Positions 26,901 through 38,235 of a stretch of DNA of 64,000 bases are shown piece by piece. Numbering within the stretch: the stretch's first letter is position 1; every line of letters starts with the position of its first letter. A program made the position numbers and the translations under genes. Origin of the DNA: Struthidea cinerea (taxonomy: Eukaryota; Chordata; Aves; Passeriformes; Corcoracidae); the NCBI GenBank assembly GCA_013397865.1, contig VZTI01003258.1, positions 67,767-131,766 on the forward strand, given 5' to 3'. Under the pieces are notes generated by a model that saw nothing but the letters and a program-made list of their open reading frames with translations, had not been told where the DNA came from and searched no databases.

Positions 26901-28923
26901 ATGAAAGTATGTTCCAACTATACAATGAGAAAACTTGAGTTCATCTCTACTAGAAATACCATTAACTCCGGTAGTGACAGAAGTAGAGCTGGAGCAAATG
27001 GTGAAGCAGCAACATGAAGTTTCCTAGTGCATGAGCTAAGCTGACTTTCCCACTTGTTCTGTCTCAGACTAAAGCCAAATCTGCCCATCGCCAATATGGA
27101 GAGGCAAGAGGGGGGATCTTATGGACTTCCAGGTTCAAGGATGTAGAGAGGTGTTGCCACCATCAGAAGAACCTGCAGAGGTGAGTGGATCTCTAGACCC
27201 AAAAGCCCAGGTTTTAAGGCTGAATCACCACCCGGGGTCTCTGTAGAGTCTCTGCCCTGCAGCAGCCTTCATGCAGGGAGGCTCTTCTTGAACCATAGTC
27301 TCATGTGGTCCTCAGCAGACACCAGGCATGGGCTGTAAAAGTTTTCTCTCTTTTGCAAGTCTCTAGGCTGTGCACTTTCTACTGTCAAAGCATCTTCTTT
27401 CTTGAATTTGCTCATGCTGATCTTCTGTTTCTTGCATAATAAACCTCACAGTCGGCCATATAAATACATAGCTAATTTATGTAACTTGACCTATTTCTAA
27501 AATAATTCATGAAGCCAGCAGTCATCTTCCCAGCATGCTTGAAGGGTCTCTCTGTCTACAATGACACCTTTGGTTTTTCAGATGACAAAAGTAATTAATA
27601 CTCTGATCTTGGATCAAAACCAACTAGAAAATGCAACTTCTTTCAGCAATGGTCAATTTTACTCTTCACTGACCTGAAAATATTTCAAATACCCAGGCAG
27701 ATCTGTTTGACCAAAGCCCTTCCTTAGGTTTGGGCTCAGCGAGCATGAGCAGCCTTTCTGTTACCAGAAAGTTCCTTGTGAAATAACCCCGTTTTGTCAT
27801 CCAATTCTTGCTTAGTTGAAACTGCCCACAGAGAGGAGCAACCAAATGTGCAGGAGTTGATTGAAGGGAGTAAGAGGCCATCCCAAATGGTCAGTAGCTT
27901 ATCGACAGTCACTAGCTGTTCTGTGGATAAGCAGGCTATAAGGGCTGCTACTGAACTGTATTATGAAGAAAATGTGTTCCAGGGAAAATGCCAGGCAAAA
28001 ACTCTCCAAAATTCAGAAGTAATTAATTTAATTTCCTAGAGAATGCTTGAATTCATTCTCCAGCCCTAACTTCTTTATTTTCTTCTTTTTTTTTATTTTT
28101 GGAATAGGCATGCCACCTTCTTTCTCTTCCTCCCACCTCAGCTATTTAAATATAGTAACTTGGCCAAAATTACCATATCTAGACTCAGTTTGAATTGGAT
28201 AGTATTGAATGTTGTTCTTAAAGTCTGTTTCTCTAAACCAGAGCAGAATACTTAAAAGACCGGAAGCATTTGGATACGCTTATTTTCCAACTGTAACTTA
28301 ATTTTGTGCTGGTGTGTAAGCTCATATCCTGTCTGTGCTATATGTACATAACAGGAGCTCTAAGCTTTAGATTTTGATTTCAATTTCTGCAATATAAACA
28401 ACTAGTTTGAATAATGCAAATGATTTCTAAAAATAAATAATGTATCAATATATTTATTCTGTAAAACACTGCAGAAAGCTTTCTGTCAAAGATTTGTCTC
28501 TAAAAAATATATGCATGATACTTAGTTATGCTAGAATAGCACCTTTATCTTACGATTTTTACTTACCTCATACGTGCTTGTGATGCCAGATCTATAAAAG
28601 ACAGGTAGAAAAAGTTCAGCAGTAAAAATTATGACAAGTGTATACGAAAGAAAGAAGAGCACAAAGGATGCCCCATAGCGATAAACTTCGGAGGGCGTCC
28701 CCAGGACAGTTACTGCTGACATGAAGCTTGATGTAAGAGAAAAAGCTATGGGTCCACATGTCATCTGCTTACCACCCACCAAAAATTCCTTTGAAGTTTT
28801 CTTTTTCCTCTCCTTAACTGCAAAAAACACTCCAATGCTGGCAGAAACTAAAAATAATGCTGCAAAAACAACATAGTCCCAAGTCACGAATTTTTTGACT
28901 TCTGGAGCTGCAAAGTTTGGCAT
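14747..28923 (-). CDS. SLC5A12: SLC5A12 (sodium-coupled monocarboxylate transporter 2), complete, 15 coding exons
   Basis: SMCT2 is a low-affinity, Na+-dependent plasma-membrane transporter for lactate, pyruvate and other short monocarboxylates in kidney, gut and retina. The exons, 5' to 3' on the minus strand, are 28923-28567, 26601-26536, 25503-25452, 24165-24098, 23099-22945, 21793-21653, 20313-20184, 19837-19749, 18852-18740, 17617-17550, 17192-17106, 16498-16320, 16098-15995, 15757-15636 and 14905-14747. All introns are GT-AG and phases fit, giving 629 codons plus TAG, close to the roughly 618 of human. The start ATG at 28923 is the first in frame after a TAA at 29016-29014. Visible family features include VTVLGTPSEVYRYG, GGLKAVVWTDAFQM, GGTFTWLGLYGVNQS and SGTLSTVAASINALATVTFE (Na2-site region of the LeuT-fold SSS family). 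SLC5A8 is the main alternative, but the N-terminus (KKFVTWDYVVFAALF), the STWISKGLC segment, the C-terminus and the ANO3 neighbour favour SLC5A12. The gene looks intact. Confidence 0.95.
15636..15757 (-). CDS. SLC5A12: SLC5A12 coding exon 14 (residues 537-577)
   Basis: The 122-base exon has acceptor ctttttccag and donor gtaagt. It encodes the cytoplasmic tail GPSKGEDIPPVLIKPVCNLF, CFWSKRLKIFLWCGVQHD and SLE. Confidence 0.93.
15995..16098 (-). CDS. SLC5A12: SLC5A12 coding exon 13 (residues 502-536)
   Basis: The 104-base exon has acceptor cttcacag and donor gttggt. It encodes RPLLADTWYSLSYLYFSAIG, then CMGCAITGLLISFVT, the last membrane helix. Confidence 0.94.
16320..16498 (-). CDS. SLC5A12: SLC5A12 coding exon 12 (residues 443-501)
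   Basis: The 179-base exon has acceptor ttgccaag and donor gtattt. It encodes a membrane helix GGLGGLLAGIILAFWAGTGS, then FIFPAPPTKSIPL and an extracellular loop with NCT and NTT sequons. The loop diverges strongly from human, as is usual here. Confidence 0.93.
17106..17192 (-). CDS. SLC5A12: SLC5A12 coding exon 11 (residues 414-442)
   Basis: The 87-base exon has acceptor actcacag and donor gtaagg. It encodes ASLSIHGMCGGPMLGLFTLG and IVFPCANWK; GGPMLG is a conserved SSS helix break. Confidence 0.94.
17550..17617 (-). CDS. SLC5A12: SLC5A12 coding exon 10 (residues 391-413)
   Basis: The 68-base exon has acceptor cttttccag and donor gtattt. It encodes CILYGVLCTSMAAAASLLGG and VVQ, a membrane segment. 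Confidence 0.93.
18740..18852 (-). CDS. SLC5A12: SLC5A12 coding exon 9 (residues 353-390)
   Basis: The 113-base exon encodes STVAASINALATVTFEDL, VKKCFPNLSEKM and STWISKGL. The donor is the less common gtgggt; choosing it restores GLC-ILYGVLCTSM with the next exon and the same length as the human protein, whereas reading two bases further does not. Confidence 0.92.
19465..19605 (-). mobile_element. CR1 3'-end fragment in SLC5A12 intron 8
   Basis: Plus-strand text aatcatagaataatttaggt, then ttggaaaagacctctaagat, is the reverse complement of the CR1 3' tail. It is 5'-truncated (about 140 bp), in the same orientation as SLC5A12, and lies wholly in the intron. Confidence 0.9.
19749..19837 (-). 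CDS. SLC5A12: SLC5A12 coding exon 8 (residues 324-352)
   Basis: The 89-base exon has donor gtctgt. It encodes LMPYFVMDIFSSMPGVPGLF and VACAFSGTL; the last Ser is split with the next exon, forming the SGTLST sodium-site segment. Confidence 0.93.
20184..20313 (-). CDS. SLC5A12: SLC5A12 coding exon 7 (residues 280-323)
   Basis: The 130-base exon has acceptor tgctctag and donor gtacag. It encodes ALYLNLLGLWTVLVCAVFCG, LVMYSHYKSCDPWTAG and FISAPDQ (TM8 and the conserved DPW loop). Confidence 0.94.
21653..21793 (-). CDS. SLC5A12: SLC5A12 coding exon 6 (residues 233-279)
   Basis: The 141-base exon has acceptor cttctag and donor gtaagc. It encodes DFDVDPLRRHTFWTIVIGG, TFTWLGLYGVNQSTIQR and CISCKSEKHAK (TM7 and the following loop). 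Confidence 0.94.
22560..22680 (+). mobile_element. tRNA-Ile-derived SINE (TguSINE1-like) in SLC5A12 intron 5
   Basis: The head resembles tRNA-Ile with an A box near tacctcagttgg and a B box near tgtttgatccc, ending tatgggcca. It is followed by a CR1-like tail cccttccaactcagaatatt. Mutations in the anticodon loop and arms show it is not a working tRNA gene. This SINE type, as I recall, is known from songbirds and mobilised by CR1. Confidence 0.85.
22945..23099 (-). CDS. SLC5A12: SLC5A12 coding exon 5 (residues 182-232)
   Basis: The 155-base exon has acceptor gttttag and donor gtaaga. It encodes GGLKAVVWTDAFQMIVMVAG, TVLIQG (TM6) and an extracellular loop through SRLNIF. WTDAFQ is strongly conserved in the family. 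Confidence 0.94.
24098..24165 (-). CDS. SLC5A12: SLC5A12 coding exon 4 (residues 159-181)
   Basis: The 68-base exon has acceptor tttcgcag and donor gtatgt. It encodes VTGFDLWSSVAATGIVCTFY and CTV (TM5). Confidence 0.93.
25452..25503 (-). CDS. SLC5A12: SLC5A12 coding exon 3 (residues 142-158)
   Basis: The 52-base exon has acceptor ctccttcag and donor gtgcgt. It encodes ILYTGIVVYAPSLALNQ, the TM4 substrate-path helix of the SSS family. Confidence 0.93.
26536..26601 (-). CDS. SLC5A12: SLC5A12 coding exon 2 (residues 120-141)
   Basis: The 66-base exon has acceptor ttcctag and donor gtaaga. It encodes YLELRFNKIVRLAATLIYIL and QT, the family-typical ELRF motif leading into TM4. Confidence 0.93.
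28567..28923 (-). CDS. SLC5A12: SLC5A12 coding exon 1 (residues 1-119)
   Basis: This exon encodes the start, TM1 (WDYVVFAALFLVSASIGVFF), a basic loop KERKKKTSKEF, TM2 with TSSFMSAVTVLGTPSEVYRYG, and TM3 ending FYRSGITSTYE. The donor is gtaagt. The initiating ATG has G at -3; an upstream in-frame TAA at 29016-29014 with no ATG in between supports this start. The 5' UTR boundary and promoter were not identified. Confidence 0.95.
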
Positions 28924-29016
28924 TGCACCAATTGTACAATGCTCTGATGGAAGATTCTGGTTTACTATGTCTGGTGCTCTGACCAGATTAACTGTTGACA
29001 GCAAAGCCGAAGCTTA

Positions 29017-32000
29017 TCTGTAGCTCAGCAATGACAAACAATAAACTGAAAGACAGTTCAGCCAGAAGACTTTTTCTAATCCAGTTCACGTCTAAGGAGT
29101 TAAAACAAGGTAGCAAAGGATGAGTTAAGGAGGAATGCACTTAGACGTAGTATTATGGGTGTTTCTGCCAGGCAAGCTGAAGCAAGGGACTTAGCTATGA
29201 AACCTGTAGTACAATCTCTTTTTATCTGTGATGTATAAATTTAAGGTTAAACATTAGCCTGGCACATTGACTTGATCCAACTCTTTTCTAACATCTCAGC
29301 ATTTTTAAATAATAAAATGAGAGCAATAGAGAAAAAAATAAAGGAGAGAGAAATGAAGGAAAGCTCAGTGTTCAAACCTGTCATCTCACTAGTGAGTTTA
29401 TTTTCAGAGGAGCAATTACCCCATATGGCTAAACACTGATCTTGAATGTCAGCAATAGGCTTTACAGTTTTCCTTTGACATTCTAAGTGTGCTCCTTGGT
29501 AGAATATCTGGAAGTTAAGGCGGCCATAAGAAACTGAAGCGTTTAATGGTTAAAACTAACTATAGTGCTTCCCCCCACCTGCTGTAGCCCAGTGTTCCTG
29601 TGTTTGGAAACCCAATGGACCTCCAGATGAGCAGAAGTGTGGTTTGTCTGAGGATGAATTTCAGTTAGAAACTAGTTTTCAATTGACTACTAAAGACAAT
29701 ACGGCTTTTATGGGTTTGTGTGAGGAGTGGCTTATTTTATGTATCCATATACGACTTAGTTGGATTTACAGGACAAGAGAATCATAGAAAAGCAGATTGG
29801 ACAGCAACATTTATCTTAACTATGTCTTTGGCATAAATTTTAATTCAATTATTAGGTTTTCCTTTTGTGTTTTTGTTTTAAATAATGGGATATTCATTTT
29901 ATCTTCATCTTGTGAAGAAGTAGGAAATGCCTTGTCATCCTGAAGGATTAACTTCTACATAGAGGTAGTTGTGTGTGGTCACAACCCTGAAGGAAGGGTG
30001 GAGGGTATATTGTGAAAAAAATCAAAAAAGAAATGAAGTAACCTGGGAGAGCTTTTAATAGCAGAAGTCTTTTTCTTCAGCCTTGTCGTGGCTGGGGATG
30101 GATCCCCGTATCTCCTTCTTGAGTCATCAGTAAATAGAGGTAGTTTTGCTGTGTTAGTAGCAACTTGGTGTGTGTCCAGACCTGAAGTCTTGACTGTTCC
30201 CATCCATTGCTTAGGAGAAAGGGAATTGACTGCTTCTGTCCATGTGTGCAGTAGAGATTGTGCAATTTTATAGTTGATTTTGGTGAGACTGAGTGTAAAA
30301 GGGAGAGTTGAAAGTCCTCTTTCTATTGCTGAATGTGAACTGAAAAAGTCAAACAAACAAAAACCCAAACCAATATGCAAAGATACTTCTTTAAAGGTAC
30401 TGCTTTGTCTATAGAAAAAACACTTTTAGTCCACGTAAGTTAAAAATATGAAGTGCAGGTTTGGATATATGACCCAGCCCTCTATGAAAGCCAGGATATG
30501 GATATGGCAGTTGCCATAGCACTGCATTATGTCCTGTAACCTGCGGGTGGTGAGATGGAGGGACCAGATGAGACAGCAATGAACTGCTTTCCATTATGTG
30601 GATCAGTCAAAGTGAGTCAGTATAAGCAGCATTCTGAGAGTTTTCATACAACTGTATCCAAGTATACACCCATCACTAGTGAATATTTCTCTTTTGTACA
30701 GACCAAATGCCTGAAAATGTTATTCTCTCAAAAAAGGAGCCAGGCCTTCCTCTGCTTTTGGGTTTTTTTTTTTGCCTTTCCCACCCCCTTTTTCCTCTTC
30801 TCTTCTTATAAGTGTGGATATGGATATAGATAATTTCTGCATGTTTTATTTAATACCTACAGGGTCTTATTAATAAATGTCTCTGGCAATAGTAAAAGCT
30901 ATGCCATTACAACAGGGAGGTTCTGGGGTCAACCATCAACCCAGTCTAGCAGGAAGCTAATTTAATGGTGTTTGTATGCAGCTTGTAGGGCTGACCAGGA
31001 AAACCATAGATGATCTTGATCCAGAGCTTGATCACTGGGACATCAAGTGAATTCACAAAAAGATGCAAAACCCTCAAACTTGAGGGTATTTCTTCTTAAA
31101 TTTGAGCTGCTGAACTGCATTATGTAAATAAGACAGCCTCAATCTTACACTGTTTAGAGGGCGGAGAACAGTTTATAGAGCCTGGGATAAAAAATGAAAA
31201 TATAAAGCAGATGAAAAAATAATCATCTGGGTCAGAAGGTTTCTCTGCCAGTCATGTTACCAAAGACTCTGTAAGTGGAAGATCTCTGTAATATCCATTC
31301 TAGGAAAATAAGTGTAGTGTAAAAAATTCCTATTGGCATAAATATAAGCACGCAGCAATTTAAAAAAAAGTACGAATGTTTTTTCTAGCAGAAAAGTGGG
31401 TATTTTTTGAATGATAGTATTTTACACAAAGTAGAAAAAAACTAATGGAATAAAAGATTGAAAATCAAGCTAGAAATGTAAATTTGTGTATTTATCATGC
31501 CATAGACTTCTGACACATTTTCAGCATCACGTCATGGGGCTGTTCAGAATAACCATTTTGGCTAAATCTCACATAGAAAAGAATAATATAACTTAGAAAT
31601 ACAATTTCTGAAGAAGAAATATTTTTAAATAGTATGGAAACACTTGTTATTCTGTCATGATGTTATTCTGTATGTGGGAATAATTGGTATGTTTATTTCC
31701 CTGAAATAATAAGAATTTTTTTAAAATTTATGTATGCAAACTCTTGTGAAACTAATTTTTAGCCAGAGTAACCCAAGGAAGAAGCTTCACTCTTCGAAGA
31801 TTCAATGGTTCCTTCAATATCTGACCAAGAATCTGACAAGAAATTCCAACTTGAGTGTTTCACTTTTCCATTCCAGGCTGTCTGCATCTGAGGTTCTATT
31901 TCAGGCCTCATTTCACCATCTGAAAAAAGTGCTTGAGGATAGCACAGGTAAGGGCGTGACTAATGAGCTGCAGCCTGACTTCTTGCAGTCAGGCAGGAAA

Positions 32001-35000
32001 ACTTGCAAGGGATGACCTTGTCCATGAACTGTTGTAACTTTTTGCCCCTGATTGTGGAGAACATAAGGACAGCCTTTTAAGGGGGAGAGGAGACATAGCT
32101 TGAATGAATGCATATATATCATTGCATCTTTCAGTTTGAGATTAGGAAAAAGTCAAACCTTAATTCAGCATTATATTATCTTGAGAGTTCTCTTCCAGCG
32201 CTTGCAAGATGCACCTGGCCTTATCCTGATAGCCAAAAGAGTGATGCTGTATGTGCCACACCTTGCATATTTACAAGCAGTTCCCTAGGAGGAAGCTGAA
32301 GACACCTCTGCTGCTGCTCTCACCACCACAGCTACGTTGTCCACTCTTTTTTTTCTTCTTTTTTTCCTTTTCTTCTTTTTTTTTTCCTTTTCTTCTTTTT
32401 TTCCTGCAATGAGAGCTTTCTGTTTGGAGTAAATGCCAGTTTGAGATGATAGAAGTCAGCCCTTTCTGAGACCAGACTAGAATCATGTAGTCTGATGCTT
32501 GATGATCAGATCATTAATGTTTTTCCTGGCCTCAGCTGAGTTAATCTGCTGAATACCCTTCATCATGCGTAACAGATCCAGGACCTGACCCTTGATCCAA
32601 GACTGACTGATCACTAGTACTGAGAAGAGGAAAAATGAGTTTTGAATTCTGAAATTACTTAAAACTTTTGCATCTTCTGCACTTATTTTGATGCTAAAGT
32701 CCAGTATTTGAGTCAGATTTGTCCACTATCATAAACATAAGCATCATTCTGTAACATAATATCAAGTCACATGTAAAATTTGATATCCACTTGTTGATAT
32801 CCATTTGTTGGTGCTACTCTAAATGCTTAGATCTATACATAGAAAATACAAGTATCAAGATTTAACGTACAAAATTAAGATCTCCTCACAGGTTGTATAC
32901 TTTGCACAGTATCCATAAAGAGCAGCAGCCTCTAAATATTATTATAAAAAATAAACAAGTGTAACTGTCAGGTAAATAAATACCTGTGCAGTACTGAAGG
33001 ATATTTTTTTTCTTCTACTAATGCAGATAATAGAATAAATTCTGTGAATAATTTATTTTGCTATATAATAACTGTTTTGCTGTACCCTAATACATGACTG
33101 AATTAGTTTCTTATTCCTTTTCAATATTTTTCAATATCAAGCTGTGAAAAATTCATAGAAATAGTCACTGGAGCATTTAAGTCACTTTTGATTGGATAGG
33201 TGAAAAAGAAATAATAACTAGTTTATTGAGGAGAAGTAAATTTCTGGAGAAAAAAAATGCACTGAAAACTGTCTTCCAGAAATCCTGTTAAACTTAGGGG
33301 TTATTATCTTCTCTTGACAGTGGACTTTGGCTTTTCTTAAGAGGCTCTTCTTTAATGATTACTCTTTCCTCAGAAAGTCATGCTCATTTATCTATAAAAA
33401 GACCATTATAGTCCAGTAGTATGAGGAACTGGAGGTATTGCTTCGAGTTTCAAAATAGATCATACTCTGGGGACACAGAGTCCTCCCCATGGGCTTGTTC
33501 TTCCCAGGAAGTGCCAGGTCACATGAGGGCACCCGGTGGCAACTGTAGCCAGTGGTCAAGACCCATCCAGTCCTTCTGCTTCCCTCTATTTTCATTGTAG
33601 GATGCCAAGTTTATGGAGTCACTTGCAAACACAATTGTTCACTTTGAGAGCATTTTTCAGGAGAAAAATGCATGGTTTACACTGAGAATTGGATTTTCTT
33701 CTACAAAGCCAGAAAGTTGCATGGGAAGAAACACTTAATCTGAAACCCTGGATTTTGAATAGTCATATTATCAAGAAAAAAACCCATCTTAAAATCATAT
33801 GTCAGTTACCATTTACCCCTCCAAAACTATACTGCAGTGGATGAGGGTCCCTCTCTACTATATGGCTGCAGTTTCCCAAGGCCCCGAGCTATCCTCACAT
33901 CTTCCCAGCTGCCTCTCTCCTGGGCCCCTCCACAGGCCCATGCCGGCCACTCAGCATGTGGGGCTGCCTCCAGTCCTACAGTTCCCTTGAATTTTATTCT
34001 AGAGGGAAAAGTAGGATATAGGAAAGTAGTTTGCTGCTTCTCTACCCAGGGAGTATATTCCTCTGAAACCTGTAAACTTGCAGCCGTGGACAGACATCAG
34101 GGCAGAGCAAATATGAGACACATCACATCCTGACATGATAACTGGAGAGTGCTCCAAAACAGGATGGGACATTTCCCAGTCCCACCTTTCAAGAAGTATT
34201 TGCCACAGTGTCTACGTGGAAAATAGAGATGACCAAATAAATCATTTTCCAGAAATGGCACAGATATGATGTAGAAAGATGTTTTTATCCAACTATCACT
34301 CAAAATAAATGATTGGCTGTTGCAGTCAGACCACAAGCTGGACAGTCCAAGCAATAGCACTCATAACAGATAGGAGTGGGGTGAAGGTGTGAAACAACTG
34401 GTGCTGATGCTGCTGCGCTCTTGGTGTGGAGACCAAGGAGATAAGGCTGTCCTTTGGTCATCTCTGTTTTTTCGCTGACTTTACCAATGGAAGGCTGTGT
34501 GAGAGAGAGAGAGTACACATGAACGTGAGCATGACAGAAGGGGATTGACTGAGGGAAGGCAGGGCTAGGCTGCACTGGGGAAATTCATACTGCACTGGCT
34601 ATTTGAGATCCTTACAGGGAAGAGTAGAATACTACTCTAGACTAATAACTAACAAATAAACATAACTAATTTCTGAAAAAACGTGACTTATTTTCTGTTT
34701 GGCTTACAGATTTGAAGACTAAGGCTGTTAAATTGGGTTTTTCTTTTTATTTGCTGAACAAGCCAAGTGGTTGTAAAACCTGTGGACTGGCAGAAGGATG
34801 AGCTGTGCATTCCAGTGTATCTCAGCAAAAGACAGCAGTAAAGGACTGAACAAAACAGCAACATTACATTCTACTTTGTTTTAAAATGAGTAAGAGGCAC
34901 AGCAAAAGTAAGGCACTCTAGGCATGAATCAAAAAGCACTTCGGGGAGAAAGAAGTAGCAGCTGGGAAGGAAAGAGGGGGTTGAGATCTCACTGCAGGTT

Positions 35001-35935
35001 ATTTAAGAATAAAGAAGCAGAACATACTTTAAGGGAATGAAAAGGTAATGTGTGTTTCACTATTTCTATGCTGTTAAAAGCTTCAGAAACTAAAGTCATC
35101 TGATTTGGTCTTCAATTGTTAATAAATCGTAGACATACCACCTTAACCCTGCAAAAGGAGCATTTGGAAACAGGCAGCAATCCTAGGGATAGACAGATGA
35201 TACGTACTTGACAGGATTGCTGTTAAGGGTCCATACAGAAGGTCTGTGCTGTTCATGGGCAGCTTTAATGAGCATCCCTAGTTACAATAAACCTGAGGAT
35301 CACAAACCTCCATTCACCTGTGCTTACTTCTTTTGTCACCTTCACTTTTCATTCTTAATATACTTCAAAGGGATCTCTTAATCCTGTTTGCCTATATAAT
35401 TTCAGTCTCCTTATGTACTCACATCCTTATCTTTATATAGAGTACAGTATTACTACACGGCAAAAAGTTTTTGTGCATTTTTCTGCAGAGAATAGCTTCT
35501 CTTGAACTGTTTGTTATATTGCTTGTTATCATTGCACTCCCTCAATTATGATCTCTTCTTTTCTTTCCCCAAGCTTAGAATAAATTAAGTTAATCAAAAA
35601 GAAAGAGCTAGTCATAGTTAAAATAATCAATCGAAATAAGTAAATAAATAGCATTTTGCTTGCAACTGTACAATCTATTTTGTTTCAAAGAATCAGGTGG
35701 AAGAGCTGGCCTGCTCTAATCTTGCCTCTAATACGTGTGAGGTGGCCTGAGGTGAGGCGGCAAGGAACTGGGCCATTGCTTTTCCATAGGTCTTTGCCCT
35801 GACAGACCTTCCCGTCTGTCATACATATGAGAGCCTAAAGTTTAATGCTTTACTACAATCTCATGACTAATTCAAATTCAAGTATATGAACTTTTGTTTG
35901 GACCTTTACTTGAGTTGCCTTTGCTGTAGAAAGCA
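29017..35935. other. Upstream flank of SLC5A12, no gene recognised
   Basis: About 6.9 kb of mostly AT-rich DNA upstream of the SLC5A12 start. It must hold the promoter and any 5' UTR exon, but I could not place a TATA box, CpG island or transcription start. ORFs such as 29979-30380 (133 codons, minus) show no motif. A polypyrimidine tract lies at 32344-32405. Confidence 0.55.
32344..32405. repeat. Polypyrimidine (C/T) tract with internal tandem unit
   Basis: About 62 bp of uninterrupted pyrimidines built from a roughly 27-bp unit containing cttcttttttt and ccttttcttc, repeated about twice. It is a candidate for slippage and triplex formation. Confidence 0.9.
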
Positions 35936-36768
35936 GAGATGCCCTGCAGTGAGACCTCAACAAATTAGATGAGCAATCACCAATTGTATGAAGTTTAATG
36001 AGGAAAAGTGTTGGATTCTACACCTGGGGCGATGGGGCAGCCCTGGTTTTATGTATAGCCTGGAGAACAAGAGGCTGGAGAGCAATGCCGTGGAAAGGGA
36101 CCTGAGGGTCCTGGTCGATGGAAAGTTGAATGTGAGTCGGCAGTGCCCTGGCAGCCAGGAGGGACAACCCTGTCCTGGGGGGCATCAGGCACAGCATCAC
36201 CAGCTGGGCAAGGGAGGGGATTGTCTCGCTCTGCTCTGAGCTGGAGCGGCCTCACCTCGAGTCCTGGGGCAGTTTTGGGCTCCTCAATATAAGAAAGACA
36301 TGAAGCCATTAGAGATTGTCCAAAGGAGGCCACGAGGAAGGTGAAGGGCCGTGAGGGGAAGCCGTATGAGGAGTGGCTGAGGACACTTGGTCTGTGCAGC
36401 CTGGGGGAGAGGAGACTGAGGTCAGGCCTCATTGTGGTCTTCAACATCCTCATGATGGGAAGAGGAGGGGCAGGTACTGATCTGTTCGCCCTGGTGACAA
36501 GGGACAGGACTTGAGCAGATGTCCTGAAGCTGAGCCAGGGGAGGTTTAGATTGGATATCACAAGAAGGTTTTTTACCCAAAGGGTGATTGAGCACTGGAA
36601 CAGGCTTCCCAGGGAAGTGGTCATAGCACCACACCTGACAGAATTCAAGAAGTGTTTGGACAGTGCTCTCAGGCACATGATGGAATTATTGGGGTGTCCT
36701 GTGCAGGTACTTGATGATCCTGATGAGTCCCTTCCAACTCAGCAGATTCTATGATTCTATGATTCTGT
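35936..36768 (+). mobile_element. CR1 LINE fragment, 3' portion
   Basis: It carries a decayed end of CR1 ORF2 (KCWILHLG, GAIGxxDLRVLVDGKLN-like, VIEHWNRLPREVV) and ends with the diagnostic ccttccaactcagcagattc and tandem ATTCTATG units. Frame breaks occur throughout, so it is inactive. Antisense ORFs of up to 209 codons over it are shadows. Confidence 0.93.
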
Positions 36769-37920
36769 TTTTATCCTTCCTGAAGGATAAGATTCTCTTC
36801 TATCCTGAAGGAGGATAAGAAGTGGTAAACAGAAGAAGAGATGGTGAACACTTCCAAAGGGTGCCAAAAAAATGTTGTTACATAAAGTGAGCATTAGTAA
36901 TTGGAGAAAATCTATTTGGAAAACAGCATTTGCCCCTAGACAGTGGCTAGTGGAGGAGTTTGTGTGCAATGCCATGTCAGCCTGTTTCATAAGAGCTGAG
37001 CATGTGCTCGGCATCTTATGTGAAGCTGTATGTATGATATGCTGCCGCAGTAATTGCTTTGAAATCAGATAAAGGGATATCATAACAGTGTGAATGGCTG
37101 TAAAATGTCTCTGGAATTTGCTTATGCAAAGTATCACTCCCACATCTGTTGATTCTGTTTGATGAATTGGTCAGTTTTTCCTGTTCATGTGCTGTTGACT
37201 CCAGGATAGCAGGACACTTGTTTTACTTGCATAGGGAAAGCAGTGGTGTAACTCAGGCATAACAGAATGAAATTTGTGCCCTGCTTGTCTGGGGACAGAC
37301 AGGGGAAGCAGATTACTTTTCTGACACAGACTCAAGAAAGCATCTCTGCACAGGTACTGCACAGGGACTCTAGCACTCAGCAGTACTGATTTCGACAGAG
37401 TAAACTAAAGTAATACCTCTGGGTCACCCCAAATATCAGGAACCATAATGAAGAAAACAAAACCTCAGCTGGAGGCATACATTAGCAGCTCTTTTTATTT
37501 CCTTTAGAAGTATATAAATAATTGCTCTCTCCTCCAAAGCGAATGTCTTCCTGATGCCCAGGAGAAACATTTGCAGGGCACTGTGACTGTGCTTGCACCC
37601 TGTTGCCTCTCACCCAACCTATAGGAACATGGGGTCAGCAGGGTTTTGGTTTGGGAGCTCCAAATTCCACCAGTGAGGGCTTGGGCTGCAATCACTCAGT
37701 ATGTGAAAAATCATAATTTAAATGGAAGGCATTTATAGCCAAATAGAGTACCTTGGTGCTGTTAATTTTCTTTCCTGCTGCCTGTTGAAGCTTTTCTCTC
37801 ACAAGTGACAGAAAAAGCAGATAAATCTTGTTGGTGCCTAGGTGACAGCTTAAATCACAGAAGTTTTTGTTTCATTGTTCATTTTAAATAAGTTGCTTAA
37901 ATTCTGGAAAATATCCCAAA

Positions 37921-38115
37921 TTTCTTCACTGAAAGGGTTGTAAGGCATTGGAATAGGCTGCCCAGGGAAGTGATGGAATCACCACTGTTGGCATGTTCAA
38001 AAATCATAGGGACAGGGACATGGTTTAGTGGTGGACTTGGCAGTGCTGGGTTAATAGTTGGACTTGATGATCTTAGAGATTTTTTCCAACCTTAATGATT
38101 CTATAATTCTATGAA
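37921..38115 (+). mobile_element. CR1 3'-end fragment
   Basis: The sequence aggcattggaataggctgcc, cagggaagtgatggaatcac and the tail ttccaaccttaatgattcta are the CR1 3' end; it is heavily 5'-truncated. Confidence 0.92.
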
Positions 38116-38235
38116 ATACCACATTTTGTGTGATTGTGTCTGCATCTTACTATATAAAATGTGATTGCTTCATGGCTACCTGGTTGTCCTTTCATTTTGT
38201 GTGTCTTTGTGTGCACATGTATGTACAAAAGTACA

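Noticed and set aside
496..28923. ANO4-SLC5A8 identity for the gene pair
   Set aside because: The anoctamin has SDYIPRFVY, PPWSSxPYEF and HLVFGIKSFIAYLIPD and the transporter has an SLC5A12-type N-terminus, STWISKGLC and tail block; the ANO4 and SLC5A8 versions, as I remember them, differ at these places.
29776..29815. Possible CR1 start (agaatcatagaaaagcag)
   Set aside because: Similarity to the CR1 end stops after about 12 bases; too short to call.
29979..30380. 133-codon minus-strand ORF
   Set aside because: No recognisable motif, no splice or promoter context, low-complexity ends; probably chance.
36049..36678. 209-codon minus-strand ORF
   Set aside because: It is antisense to a CR1 fragment; the plus strand shows CR1 protein and 3' end hallmarks.
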